From Streptomyces sp. NBC_00287 (lineage in GTDB: Bacteria > Actinomycetota > Actinomycetes > Streptomycetales > Streptomycetaceae): DNA of 64,000 nucleotides. Position numbers and translations under genes: made by a program. Below the pieces are notes generated by a model. The model was not told the origin of the DNA. It worked only from the letters and a program-made list of their open reading frames with translations, and ran no database searches. Numbering within the stretch: the first letter of the stretch is position 1; the number at the start of each line of letters is the position of its first letter. Below are positions 35,662-44,127 of the stretch, piece by piece. Location: positions 1,054,001 to 1,118,000 of the forward strand of contig NZ_CP108053.1 in assembly GCF_036173105.1 (NCBI RefSeq), written 5' to 3'.

Positions 35662-37632
35662 ATGAACGTGTGGACATGTGTCGGCTGCTCTGCGATGCCG
35701 GGTCGGTGCCACGGCGCACCGGCTGAAGGCCTGATCGGCCGGGCGCGGGAGTCGGCCGTCCTCAAGGGGCTGCTGGCCGAGCATCGTCTGGTGACGGTGA
35801 CCGGCCGGGCGGGCGTCGGCAAGAGCCGGACCGCGGCGGTCGCGGGGGCGCGAGGGCCGTGGCGGGTGGTCCATGTGCACGGGCAGGGCCACCGGGCCGG
35901 GGCGCCCGGGGCGCTGGCCTCGGCCGTGCGCCGGGCGCTCACGCGGGTCGGGGGCCTGGCGGCCGGTGACACCCTGCTGTTCCTCGACGACGTGGACCCG
36001 GTCCATCAGGAGGCCGTGGGAGTGGTGCAACGTCTGTTGGGGACCATGCCCGGGCTGCGGGTGCTGGTGACGTCAAGGCAGGTGCTGGGACTGGGTGAGG
36101 AGCGGGTACTGCGTCTTGCACCGCTTCCGCAGCTGCCCGCGGCGGTGGAGCTGTTCCTGCGGCGCGCCGAGGACACGGTGCAGGACTTTCGCGCCGAGGG
36201 CGCCGATCTCCGCGCGGTGGAGGCGATCTGCCGGTCCCTGGAAGGTGTCCCGCTCGCCATCGAGCTTGCCGCCGAACAGGTGGCGCACCAGCCGGTGCAG
36301 GACCTTGCCGCGGCGCTGGACGTCCACCAGTGCTGGCTGCGCGGCGAGCGGCCCGCGCTGCGCCGGCACCACTCGCTGCGGGCCACGGTCGGGGCGAGCT
36401 ACGCGTTGTGCGAGCGTGAGGAGCGGATCGTGTGGGGCAGGGCGAGTGTCCTCGCCGGCGCCTTCAACGAGTCCACCGCGGCCTTCCTGTGCGGCGGCGG
36501 GGGTGTGGAGCCCCAGCGGGTGCCCTCCCTGCTGGCCCGGCTCGCCGCCATCAACGTACTGGAGCCCGTCCGTGACCCGGGCGGACCGCGCCCTCCCCGG
36601 TACCGCATGACGCGGGCAGCCCGGGACTTCGGGACCGAACGGCTGCGTGCGGCGGGCGAGTGCGAGACGGCACTGGAACGCCGTGCCACGCACTGCCGGC
36701 AGGTCGCGGAGACAGCGCGGAACCTGTGGGCGACCGGCCTCCAGAGCCAGGCCCTGGCGCTCGTACAGGAGGAGCGGGAAGAACTCACCGCCGTACTGCG
36801 GCAGTCGGCGCACCGCACCGACCAGGCCGGTACCGCCCTGGAGACGGTCGTCGCCCTGTGGTTCTGGTGGGTGGTGTACGGCAGGGCCGAGGAGGGACGC
36901 GCTCATCTGCTGCGGCTGCTGCCGCTGTGCCCGGCGGACAGCCCGGCGGGACTGCGCGGGCGGTGGCTGGCGGCCTGGCTCGGCGCGGACCGCGATCCGC
37001 AGGCCGCTCGCGCGCTGCTGGGCCGGGCCTGGCCGCAGGCCGTCCTGACCGGCGACGCCGCCGCCGTCGGTCATATCGCCCACGTCCAGGGCCTGATCGC
37101 CCTGCACGAAGGCGATCCGCGGGCCGCCGCCGAGCACTTCGAGGAGGCAGCCCGCACGATTCCGCCCCGCCCGGCGCACGGCCCCTCACCGGCCGTGAGC
37201 CTGGCCGCCCAGGCCGTGGCCCAGGCCGCCTACGCGCCCGGTGCCGCACGCCGCGCGGCACGACGTGCGGCGGGCCGGCCGGGCGTCCGCGACGACAACT
37301 GGGCCACGCTCCTCGCCCGCTACGCCCTGGCGTACGTCGACCACCACCACGGACGCGGCAACCGCGCCCTGCGCCGCGCCCGCCGCGCACTGGCCGCCCT
37401 GGACAACTCCCTTGCCGCCCCGCAGGGTCACGAGGCGCTGCGCACGCTGATCGCGGACATCGAGGCTAGTGCGCCCGGGCGGCCGCCGTACACCTTGTGG
37501 CGTGACGGCGGGACCGCCCCGGGCGCCGCTCAGGATGTGGCCGCGGTCGACAGTGGGATCGGGGTGAACATGGGCGGTTCCTCGTCCGGGGTGAGCGCGG
37601 TCGGGCCGTACACCCAGTCGGTGAAGGAGTAG
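35662..37632 (+). CDS. STAND (NB-ARC-like) ATPase with TPR-like tail, no HTH
   Basis: A 656-residue protein starting at an ATG after GCGGGAAGC. The N-terminus is Cys-rich (CVGC and GRC within 16 residues). The P-loop is GRAGVGKS (48-55), Walker B is LLFLDDVD, and sensor-like RVLVTSRQVLG follows, then the LEGVPLAIELAAEQ region typical of AfsR/LuxR-associated ATPases. The C-terminal half is helical and TPR-like. Unlike most relatives there is no SARP or LuxR DNA-binding domain. The last 103 bases overlap the convergent hydroxylase gene. Role unknown; signalling is likely. Confidence 0.8.
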   Translation: MNVWTCVGCSAMPGRCHGAPAEGLIGRARESAVLKGLLAEHRLVTVTGRAGVGKSRTAAVAGARGPWRVVHVHGQGHRAGAPGALASAVRRALTRVGGLAAGDTLLFLDDVDPVHQEAVGVVQRLLGTMPGLRVLVTSRQVLGLGEERVLRLAPLPQLPAAVELFLRRAEDTVQDFRAEGADLRAVEAICRSLEGVPLAIELAAEQVAHQPVQDLAAALDVHQCWLRGERPALRRHHSLRATVGASYALCEREERIVWGRASVLAGAFNESTAAFLCGGGGVEPQRVPSLLARLAAINVLEPVRDPGGPRPPRYRMTRAARDFGTERLRAAGECETALERRATHCRQVAETARNLWATGLQSQALALVQEEREELTAVLRQSAHRTDQAGTALETVVALWFWWVVYGRAEEGRAHLLRLLPLCPADSPAGLRGRWLAAWLGADRDPQAARALLGRAWPQAVLTGDAAAVGHIAHVQGLIALHEGDPRAAAEHFEEAARTIPPRPAHGPSPAVSLAAQAVAQAAYAPGAARRAARRAAGRPGVRDDNWATLLARYALAYVDHHHGRGNRALRRARRALAALDNSLAAPQGHEALRTLIADIEASAPGRPPYTLWRDGGTAPGAAQDVAAVDSGIGVNMGGSSSGVSAVGPYTQSVKE

Positions 37633-38783
37633 TCGTACGGGTCCCGCGCCCGCATGATCGCGTTGCGCCGCAGCCGGGGCTCGCCGTCGAGGTGCCACAG
37701 CTCGCCCCAGGCGCGGGCCGTGGTCTGCACCCGGCGGCAGTGCTCCACGCGGACCGCCTCGTACGCGGCGAGCACGGCGTCCCAGGCCTTGGTCCTGTCT
37801 TTGTCCTTGGCCGGCCGTGTGTAGTGCTGGGCGAGCACCCAGCCGTCCTCGATGGCCATGATCGCGCCCTGCGCCATGTACTGGAGCGGCGGATGGGCGG
37901 CGTCGCCGAGCAGGGCGATACGGCCGTGCACCCAGGTCTCGACGGGGTCGCGGTCGAGCATCTGCCACCAGCGGTCCCGCCACATCAGCGGGATGCCCTT
38001 GCGTACGGTGTCGCAGGTGGCCTCGAAGGCCGCGTCCAGCTCGTCGGGGGTGCCCCAGTCGGCCTGCCCCGCCAGGGCCTTGGGCGACTCGAACACGGCG
38101 ACCTGGTTGAACATGTCGCCGCCGCGCAGGGCGTACTGGACGAAGTGGCAGCGGGGGCCGATGTAGACGGTGACGTCCTTCTCCGCGATGCCGTTCTCCC
38201 GGACCTGCTCGATCGGAACGGCCGCGCGGTAGGCGACGTAGTCGGAGCTGACGACGTCGTCGCCGACCAGCAGGCGGCGGGCCGTGGAGTGCAGTCCGTC
38301 GGCCGCGACGACGAGCGGGGCGGACTCGGCGCGCCCGTCCGCCAGGAGGACCCGGGCGCCGTCCGCGGTGTTCTCGTAGCCGACGACGGTCCGGTCGGTC
38401 AGCAGCTCGACGCCGGCGCGTTCGCAGGCGCGCAGGAAGATGCCGTGCAGATCGCTGCGGTGGATGACCATGTACGGGAAGCCGTACCGGCGTTCGAGGT
38501 CGCGCAGGTCCAGGCGGGTCAGCTCCCGGGAGTCGAGAGCGTCGCGCATCACCATGTTCTCGGGGAGGACGCCGAGCGTCCTGGCCTCCTCCAGCAGTCC
38601 GTACTCGGCGAGGATGCGGGTGCAGTTGGGGGCGATCTGGAGGCCCGCGCCCACCTCGCCGAACTCCTTGGCGCGTTCGAGGACGCGCACGCGCAGTCCC
38701 TGCCGGGCGAGGGCGAAGGCGGAGCTGAGGCCGCCGATGCCGCCGCCGACCACGAGGACGTCGGGGCTGGATTCAGGGTTCAT
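37530..38783 (-). CDS. 3-hydroxybenzoate 6-hydroxylase (FAD monooxygenase)
   Basis: A 417-residue class A flavin monooxygenase. FAD/NADH motifs: GGGIGGLSSAFALARQG at the N-terminus, ADGLHSTAR (DG motif), and GDAAHPPLQYMAQGA. The ATG has GAAGGAA upstream. It would hydroxylate 3-hydroxybenzoate to gentisate, fitting the gentisate dioxygenase, isomerase and hydrolase in the same operon. It is the last gene of the operon, 23 bp after the isomerase. Its 3' end overlaps the STAND ATPase gene. Salicylate 5-hydroxylation is an alternative entry reaction but needs a different enzyme type. Confidence 0.88.
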   Translation of the reverse strand: MNPESSPDVLVVGGGIGGLSSAFALARQGLRVRVLERAKEFGEVGAGLQIAPNCTRILAEYGLLEEARTLGVLPENMVMRDALDSRELTRLDLRDLERRYGFPYMVIHRSDLHGIFLRACERAGVELLTDRTVVGYENTADGARVLLADGRAESAPLVVAADGLHSTARRLLVGDDVVSSDYVAYRAAVPIEQVRENGIAEKDVTVYIGPRCHFVQYALRGGDMFNQVAVFESPKALAGQADWGTPDELDAAFEATCDTVRKGIPLMWRDRWWQMLDRDPVETWVHGRIALLGDAAHPPLQYMAQGAIMAIEDGWVLAQHYTRPAKDKDRTKAWDAVLAAYEAVRVEHCRRVQTTARAWGELWHLDGEPRLRRNAIMRARDPYDYSFTDWVYGPTALTPDEEPPMFTPIPLSTAATS

Positions 38784-38806
38784 GATCTGTTCCTTCGGTC
38801 GCCGGG

Positions 38807-39475
38807 TCAGAGCCAGGCGCCCAGAGTGGGGGCGGACGGGATGGCCTCCCGTCCGGTCAGGTAGGCCGCGAGGGTGGGCAACTCGCCTGTGACCAGGGCG
38901 GCTTCGCCGTTGCCCGGCAGTTCCCAGGCGGCGCCTGGGGCCCGTAGCGAGACGGCCGGGCCGGGGGCCGCGGCGCGTTTGGCCACGACGTCGTCGCACA
39001 GGGCGGTGAGGAAGTCGGCCGGGAGATCGGCGAAAGACACGCCGTTCGCCAGGTCGACGGCGTGGACGCACACCTCGCGGGCACGCATCCACGGCAGTTC
39101 GGCGGCCTGGACGGTACGGCCCTGGGCGGTGACCACCTCGGCTCGCCACTGGCCGTCGGTGAGGTCGTCCATCCCGGTGGCGAGCGAGTCCGCGGACTGC
39201 CGCAGCCAGGCGAGGAGTTCGGCCTCGGGCAGCCGGGCGCCCTTCTCGATCCCGGCGGCGCGCTCCTCGGGGGAGGAGTACATCGGTGTCGGCTCGCCGG
39301 TGGCGGCCCAGTGGACGAGATTGCCCAACGCGTCGGCGTTGGCCGCCACATGGGCCACCACATGCCGCCTGCTCCAGCCGGGCAGCGCGCTGTCCCCATC
39401 GAGGTCGGCGGCCTTGAGGAACAGCTCCGTGCCGAGCCGGGCCCAGCGGCGGGCGTCGTCGAGGGTACGGGTCAT
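38807..39475 (-). CDS. Mycothiol-dependent maleylpyruvate isomerase
   Basis: A 222-residue MDMPI-fold enzyme isomerising maleylpyruvate to fumarylpyruvate with mycothiol. The zinc ligands can be placed as His42 (VVAHVAAN), Glu134 and His138 (REVCVHAVDL), matching the His, Glu-x3-His set of the Corynebacterium enzyme. The ATG overlaps the stop of the hydrolase gene by one base (TGATG). Of the three MDMPI-family genes in the window, this is the only one whose neighbours fix the reaction. Confidence 0.93.
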   Translation of the reverse strand: MTRTLDDARRWARLGTELFLKAADLDGDSALPGWSRRHVVAHVAANADALGNLVHWAATGEPTPMYSSPEERAAGIEKGARLPEAELLAWLRQSADSLATGMDDLTDGQWRAEVVTAQGRTVQAAELPWMRAREVCVHAVDLANGVSFADLPADFLTALCDDVVAKRAAAPGPAVSLRAPGAAWELPGNGEAALVTGELPTLAAYLTGREAIPSAPTLGAWL

Positions 39476-40314
39476 CAGTCGGACTTCTCCTTGACGACCC
39501 GGTTCTCCAGTCGGCCGATGCCCTGGATCTCGGTGACGACCGTCTCGCCGCCCAGGAGGTAGCGCTCGGGCCTGCGGGCGTGGCCGACGCCGCCGGGGGT
39601 GCCGGTGGCGATGATGTCGCCGGGGTTGAGGCGGACGATCGTGGAGACGTACTCGACCAGGTCCACCGGGTCGAAGAGCAGGTCACCGGTGGAGTCGGAC
39701 TGCATGACCTCGCCGTCCACCAGCAGTTTCACGTCCAGGGCCGGACGGACACCGCCGGGCAGCTCGTCCGGGGTGACCAGGTAGGGGCCGACGGGTGTGG
39801 AGGAGTCCCACATCTTGCCCTGGAGCCATTCACGGGTGCGGAACTGCCAGTCGCGGCAGGTGATGTCGTTCAGCACGGTGAACCCGGCGATGGCCGCCTC
39901 GGCCTCGGCACCCCGGGCGCGCCGCGCGGGTGAGCCGACGACGACGGCGAGTTCGACCTCCCAGTCGAACTTCCCCGTCTCGTCCGGGCGCACGATGTCG
40001 TCGTGGGCGCCGATCAGACAGTCCGCGAACTTGGCGAACAGCGTGGGGTGTTCGGGCAGGTCGCGGCCCATCTCCTGGATGTGGTTGCGGTAGTTGAGGC
40101 CGACGCAGACCACCTTCGACGGGGCGGGGACCACGGGCGCGAAGTCGGCGCCCTCGACCGGGTACGTCGTACCGGCTGCCGAGGCGGCCAGCTCCTGCCA
40201 GCCGTTCTGCCCGAGCAGCGCGCCCACGTCGGGGAACCCGAGGTCGACAAGACCTTCCCCGTCGAGCCGTACGGCCCTCGTCGTACCGCCGGTGCGGATG
40301 GTGGCGAGCTTCAT
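39475..40314 (-). CDS. Fumarylpyruvate hydrolase (FAH family)
   Basis: A 279-residue fumarylacetoacetate-hydrolase-fold enzyme splitting fumarylpyruvate into fumarate and pyruvate. VCVGLNYRNHIQEMG carries the catalytic His; FDWEVELAVVVG has the Glu metal ligands, and VLNDITCRDWQ follows with the Asp ligand region; the C-terminus has GDIIATGTPGGVGHAR. The start overlaps the dioxygenase stop (ATGA). Context settles the function among FAH paralogues. Confidence 0.93.
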   Translation of the reverse strand: MKLATIRTGGTTRAVRLDGEGLVDLGFPDVGALLGQNGWQELAASAAGTTYPVEGADFAPVVPAPSKVVCVGLNYRNHIQEMGRDLPEHPTLFAKFADCLIGAHDDIVRPDETGKFDWEVELAVVVGSPARRARGAEAEAAIAGFTVLNDITCRDWQFRTREWLQGKMWDSSTPVGPYLVTPDELPGGVRPALDVKLLVDGEVMQSDSTGDLLFDPVDLVEYVSTIVRLNPGDIIATGTPGGVGHARRPERYLLGGETVVTEIQGIGRLENRVVKEKSD

Positions 40315-41480
40315 CGGGTGGTTCCTTCCACATGGGTGCGGTCGAGCCGCAGGGCTTCGAAGACGGGCGCGTCGCTGAACCGGAACAGGTCCAGGGCGCC
40401 GGAGTCGGAGTCGGTGGCACCGGCCTCGGAGCGGGCCGAGAGCGGCTGCCAGGAGGGGACGACGAACAGGTCGCCGCGGGTGACCGACCAGGTGGTGTCG
40501 CCGACGGTGACGGTGCCGGAGCCGTCGAAGACCTGGTAGACGGACGAGCCCGTCTCGCGCACCGGAGCGGTCTCGGCGCCGCGCGCGATGCGGTGCATCT
40601 CGGCCCGGATGGTGGGCAGCACGTCGGATCCGGTCGCCGGGTCGGTGAACCGTACGGCGGCGTGGCCGGGCTCGACCGTGCCGCCGTATCCCTCGGATTC
40701 GAGGGCGAGCTGGTCGGCGAGGGCCCGGTCGGTGGGCTCCCAGCGGTAGGCGAGCAGCGGCGACCCGGGGCCGGTGGACCCGGCGGACACCGGGCGCAGG
40801 CCGGGGTGACCCCACAGCCGCTCGGAGCGTGACCGCTCGGGCGTGGTGCGCTCGGCGTCGCCGATCTCGTCGCGGCCGAACTCGAAGAACTGTGTCTCCA
40901 TGGCGTACTGGAAGGGGATGTCGAGGCCGTCGATCCAGGCCATCGGTTCGGCGGTGGCGTTGTGGTGGGCGTGCCAGTTCCAGCCGGCCTGCGGGAGGAA
41001 GTCGCCGCGCCGCATGGCCACCGGGTCGCGTCCGACGACCGTCCACACGCCCTCGCCCTCGACGACGAAGCGGAAGGCGTGCTGGGTGTGCCGGTGCTCG
41101 GGGGCGTCCTCGCCGGGCATGAGGTACTGGATGGCCGCCCACAGCGTCGGTGTGGCGAAGGGCCTGCCGCCGAGGGAGGGGTTGGCCAGCGCGATGGCCC
41201 GGCGCTCACCGCCGCGGCCGACGGGGACCAGGTCGCCGGCCCGGGCCGCCAGCTCCCGCAGCCGCTCCCAGCGCCACAGGTGCGGTAGGGCCCGGGAGCG
41301 GGGGTGGGCGGGCATCAGGTCGCCGATCTCGGTCCACAGCGGGACGAGCAGTTCCTGTTCGAAGCCTCGGTACAGCTCTTCGAGCGCCGGGGTGACCTCG
41401 GGCTGCCCGTCCGCGGAGACGGCCTGGAGGCGGACCGGGGAACCCGTGGCGGTGTCGTGCGCGATGGAGGACTGAGTCAC
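40311..41480 (-). CDS. Gentisate 1,2-dioxygenase
   Basis: A 389-residue bicupin dioxygenase cleaving gentisate to maleylpyruvate. The N-terminal cupin carries the iron-binding motif EHRHTQHAFRFVVEGEG with His129, His131 and a further His at 134; the second cupin near residue 300 (VYQVFDGSGTVTVG, GDLFVVPSWQP) lacks the His pair, as is usual. The GTG at 41480 follows GCTGAGG. It is first in the operon, divergent from an IclR gene, with an operator between them. Confidence 0.94.
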   Translation of the reverse strand: MTQSSIAHDTATGSPVRLQAVSADGQPEVTPALEELYRGFEQELLVPLWTEIGDLMPAHPRSRALPHLWRWERLRELAARAGDLVPVGRGGERRAIALANPSLGGRPFATPTLWAAIQYLMPGEDAPEHRHTQHAFRFVVEGEGVWTVVGRDPVAMRRGDFLPQAGWNWHAHHNATAEPMAWIDGLDIPFQYAMETQFFEFGRDEIGDAERTTPERSRSERLWGHPGLRPVSAGSTGPGSPLLAYRWEPTDRALADQLALESEGYGGTVEPGHAAVRFTDPATGSDVLPTIRAEMHRIARGAETAPVRETGSSVYQVFDGSGTVTVGDTTWSVTRGDLFVVPSWQPLSARSEAGATDSDSGALDLFRFSDAPVFEALRLDRTHVEGTTR

Positions 41481-41518
41481 AGACCTCAGCGTGCGCCGTG
41501 TCCGAATGGAGGACAGGT

Positions 41519-41539
41519 AGATTCTGCACACCAGAATCT
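41519..41539. promoter_or_regulatory. Operator of the gentisate operon
   Basis: AGATTCTG (41519-41526) and CAGAATCT (41532-41539) form a perfect 8-base inverted repeat around 5 bases. It lies 38 bases upstream of the dioxygenase GTG and 15 bases upstream of the IclR ATG, the ideal place for the divergent IclR protein to bind. Confidence 0.7.
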
Positions 41540-41554
41540 GATGACGGGCATACC

Positions 41555-42331
41555 ATGGACAAACCCCTCAAGACCCCGCCGCCCTACCCCATCGCCAGCG
41601 TGGACCACGCGCTGCGGGCGGCGACCATCCTGCAGATGGAGGGCGGCGCGACCGTGGCGCAGCTCGCCGAGCGGCTGGGCGTCGCCCGGTCGACGGCCCA
41701 CCGGGTCCTCGCGATGCTCGTCTACCGGGACTTCGCCGTGCAGGACGAGGACCGCGTCTACCGTGCGGGGCCGGTATTGGAGCTCGCCGCGCACTCCCAG
41801 TCCCTCGTGTCCCGGCTGCGCGCGGCGGCCCTGCCTCATCTGCACCGGCTCGTCGACCTCCTGGACGAGACCACGAATCTGATCGTGCGCACCGGGGACA
41901 CGGCCCGGTTCATCGCGAGCGTCGAGTGCCGGCAGGCGCTGCGGGTCGGCTCCCGGGAGGGCATGGTGTTCCCGGCGCACCGCACGACGGCAGGACTGCT
42001 GCTGCTCGCCGAGCTCTCCGACGAAGAGCTCGAGGAGGTCTACGCCCCCGAGCGCTACCGGGACCGCCCGGCCGACCGACCCGAACTCTCCGGCCTGCGC
42101 ACCGAGTTGAAGCGCCTACGCCGCAACGGCTTCGCCGTCAACCGGGAGCGCTCCGAGCGTGGCCTGGTCGCCGTCGGCGTCCCGGTGCGCGACCAGGACG
42201 GCACCGCGCTGGCGGGCCTGTCGGTGTCCATGCCCAGCGTCCGCTACGACCCCCACCAACTCCAGCCCCTGGTCGCCACCCTCAACGCCACGGCCCACGC
42301 ACTGGAGAGGGACCTGGCCGCGCAGCAGTGA
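41555..42331 (+). CDS. IclR-family regulator of the gentisate operon
   Basis: A 258-residue regulator. HTH: TVAQLAERLGVARSTAHRVLAML; then the IclR effector domain with FIASVECRQALRVGSREGMVFPAH and the C-terminal VAVGVPVRDQDGTALAGLSVSMP. The ATG at 41555 is preferred, because an upstream in-frame start would include the operator palindrome. It is divergent from the gentisate dioxygenase operon and probably activates or represses it in response to gentisate or 3-hydroxybenzoate. Confidence 0.92.
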   Translation: MDKPLKTPPPYPIASVDHALRAATILQMEGGATVAQLAERLGVARSTAHRVLAMLVYRDFAVQDEDRVYRAGPVLELAAHSQSLVSRLRAAALPHLHRLVDLLDETTNLIVRTGDTARFIASVECRQALRVGSREGMVFPAHRTTAGLLLLAELSDEELEEVYAPERYRDRPADRPELSGLRTELKRLRRNGFAVNRERSERGLVAVGVPVRDQDGTALAGLSVSMPSVRYDPHQLQPLVATLNATAHALERDLAAQQ

Positions 42332-42369
42332 GCGCTGCGTCCGCCAAAGGGGTAGCAGTCCAAGCCAGT

Positions 42370-42388
42370 TGTGGTTAGCCTTACCTAA
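42370..42388 (+). promoter_or_regulatory. Iron box (DmdR/IdeR-type operator)
   Basis: TGTGGTTAGCCTTACCTAA matches 15 of 19 positions of the actinobacterial iron-box consensus TTAGGTTAGGCTCACCTAA. It lies 47 bases upstream of the first ABC-exporter start, so the transporter operon should be repressed when iron is sufficient. Confidence 0.75.
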
Positions 42389-42435
42389 GTTGTGAGCACG
42401 GTTTCTGGGCGCTGTGTATCCGCTCCGGAGGATGC

Positions 42436-44127
42436 GTGAGGAAAGCGGACCTGCCGGGACGGAATGTCCTGTGGCGTGCGGTGGGCGGGCAGCGCCGGGA
42501 CGTCGTTCTCGGCGCGGTGCTGGGCATGGGCCATCAGACGGGCGAGGCCCTGGTGCCGCTCGTCATCGGACTCGCCATCGAGCGCGGTGTGGTGGACGGC
42601 GATGCCCAGGGCTTGCTGCTGTGGCTCGCTGTCCTGGCGCTCGTCTACGTCGGCCTCTCCTTCAGCTTCCGCTTCGCCGCCCGGGCCGGTGAACGCGCCT
42701 CGGTGACCGCCGCGCACCATCTGAGAACCGAACTGGTCGAGCGGGTCCTCGCCCCCGAAGGCGGTGCGGCGGACGGACGGTTACCCGGGGAGCTGGCGAA
42801 CACCGCCACCGAGGACGCCAAACGGGTCGGCGCCGTCGCGATGGCCCTGATCGTCGGCATCGCGGGCGCGACCGGCCTCGCGGTCGGAGCAGTCGTCCTG
42901 TTGCGGATGTCCCTTCCCCTCGGTCTCCTCGTCCTGCTCGGCACACCACTGCTGCTGTGGCTGGGGCATCTGCTGAGCAAGCCCCTGGAGCGGCGCAGCG
43001 AGACCGAACAGGAGCGCGCGGCCCGGGCCTCGGGCGTCGCGGCCGACCTGGTGGCCGGACTGCGGGTGCTCAAGGGCATCGGCGCCGAACCGGCGGCCGT
43101 CGCCCGCTACCGCCGGATCAGCCAGGACTCGCTCACCGCCACCCTGCGCGCGGCCCGGGCCGAGGCCTGGCAGAGCGGCGTCGTGACCATGCTCACCGGC
43201 GCGTTCCTGGCCCTGGTCGCCCTGGTCGGCGGACGGCTCGCCGCACGCGGTGACATCAGCCTCGGCGAGCTGGTCTCCGCCGTCGCGCTCGCCCTCTTCC
43301 TCATCGGCCCGCTCTCCGAATTCTCCTGGGTCAACGCCGAGTTGGCGCAGGGACGTGCCTCCGCCGCCCGGATCGCGGACGTCCTCGCCGCCGAACGTGC
43401 CGTGACACCGAACGACGGTGTACTGACCCGCGTCGAGGGCCGGTTGCGGTTGCGCGGCCTGTCGTACGGCCCCCTGCGGGAGCTGGAGCTGGACATCGCG
43501 CCCGGCGAGACGGTCGGCGTCGTCACCACCGACCCCGCCGACGCCGCCGCCCTGCTCCACCTCCTCGCCCGCCACGCCGACCCCGACGAGGGCGCCGTCG
43601 AACTCGACGGCACGGAGCTGACCGAACTGGGCCTCTCCGAGCTGCGGGCCGCGCTCCTCGTCGCCGAGCACGACGCGGACCTGTTCGAGGGGAGCCTCCG
43701 GGACAACGTCACCGCGGCCGCCGGACCGGACGCCCCCGTCGCCGCCGCGATCACCGCGTCCGGCACCGACGAGGTCGTCCGCACCCTGCCCGACGGCGCC
43801 GACACCGCCGTCACCGCCCGTGGGCGCTCGCTCTCCGGAGGCCAGCGGCAGCGGGTGGCACTGGCCCGGGCGCTGGCCGCCGACGCCCCGGTCCTGGTCC
43901 TGCATGAGCCCGCGACGGCGGTCGATGCCGTCACCGAGGTCCGGATGGCGGCCGGTCTGCGGGAACTGCGCGGCGGCCGTACCACGGTTCTGGTGACCAA
44001 CAGCCCGGCCCTGCTCGCCGTGACCGACCGGGTCGTCCTCCTCGACCGGGGCTCGGTCGCGGCGGCCGACGTGCACGAGCGGCTGGTCCACCGGCACGGC
44101 GCCTACCGTACGGCGGTGCTGGCATGA
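42436..44127 (+). CDS. ABC exporter half-transporter A, degenerate ATP site
   Basis: A 563-residue half-transporter (six-helix domain, then NBD). The GTG has GGAGGA just upstream. The NBD keeps LSGGQRQR (from about 466) but the Walker A position reads VVTTDPADAA with no Gly-Lys-Ser/Thr, the Walker B Asp-Glu is His-Glu (VLVLHEPA), and the H-loop His is Asn (VTNSP). It therefore cannot hydrolyse ATP at its own Walker site. The 4-base overlap (ATGA) with the next gene, whose defects are complementary, implies an obligate heterodimer, probably exporting (or, IrtAB-like, importing) the siderophore. Confidence 0.9.
   Translation: MRKADLPGRNVLWRAVGGQRRDVVLGAVLGMGHQTGEALVPLVIGLAIERGVVDGDAQGLLLWLAVLALVYVGLSFSFRFAARAGERASVTAAHHLRTELVERVLAPEGGAADGRLPGELANTATEDAKRVGAVAMALIVGIAGATGLAVGAVVLLRMSLPLGLLVLLGTPLLLWLGHLLSKPLERRSETEQERAARASGVAADLVAGLRVLKGIGAEPAAVARYRRISQDSLTATLRAARAEAWQSGVVTMLTGAFLALVALVGGRLAARGDISLGELVSAVALALFLIGPLSEFSWVNAELAQGRASAARIADVLAAERAVTPNDGVLTRVEGRLRLRGLSYGPLRELELDIAPGETVGVVTTDPADAAALLHLLARHADPDEGAVELDGTELTELGLSELRAALLVAEHDADLFEGSLRDNVTAAAGPDAPVAAAITASGTDEVVRTLPDGADTAVTARGRSLSGGQRQRVALARALAADAPVLVLHEPATAVDAVTEVRMAAGLRELRGGRTTVLVTNSPALLAVTDRVVLLDRGSVAAADVHERLVHRHGAYRTAVLA

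Noticed and set aside
38807-39475. All three MDMPI-family genes as gentisate-pathway isomerases
   Set aside because: Only the copy at 38807 lies in the operon and shows the His, Glu-x3-His set in the expected positions; those at 13480 and 22875 have no pathway context.
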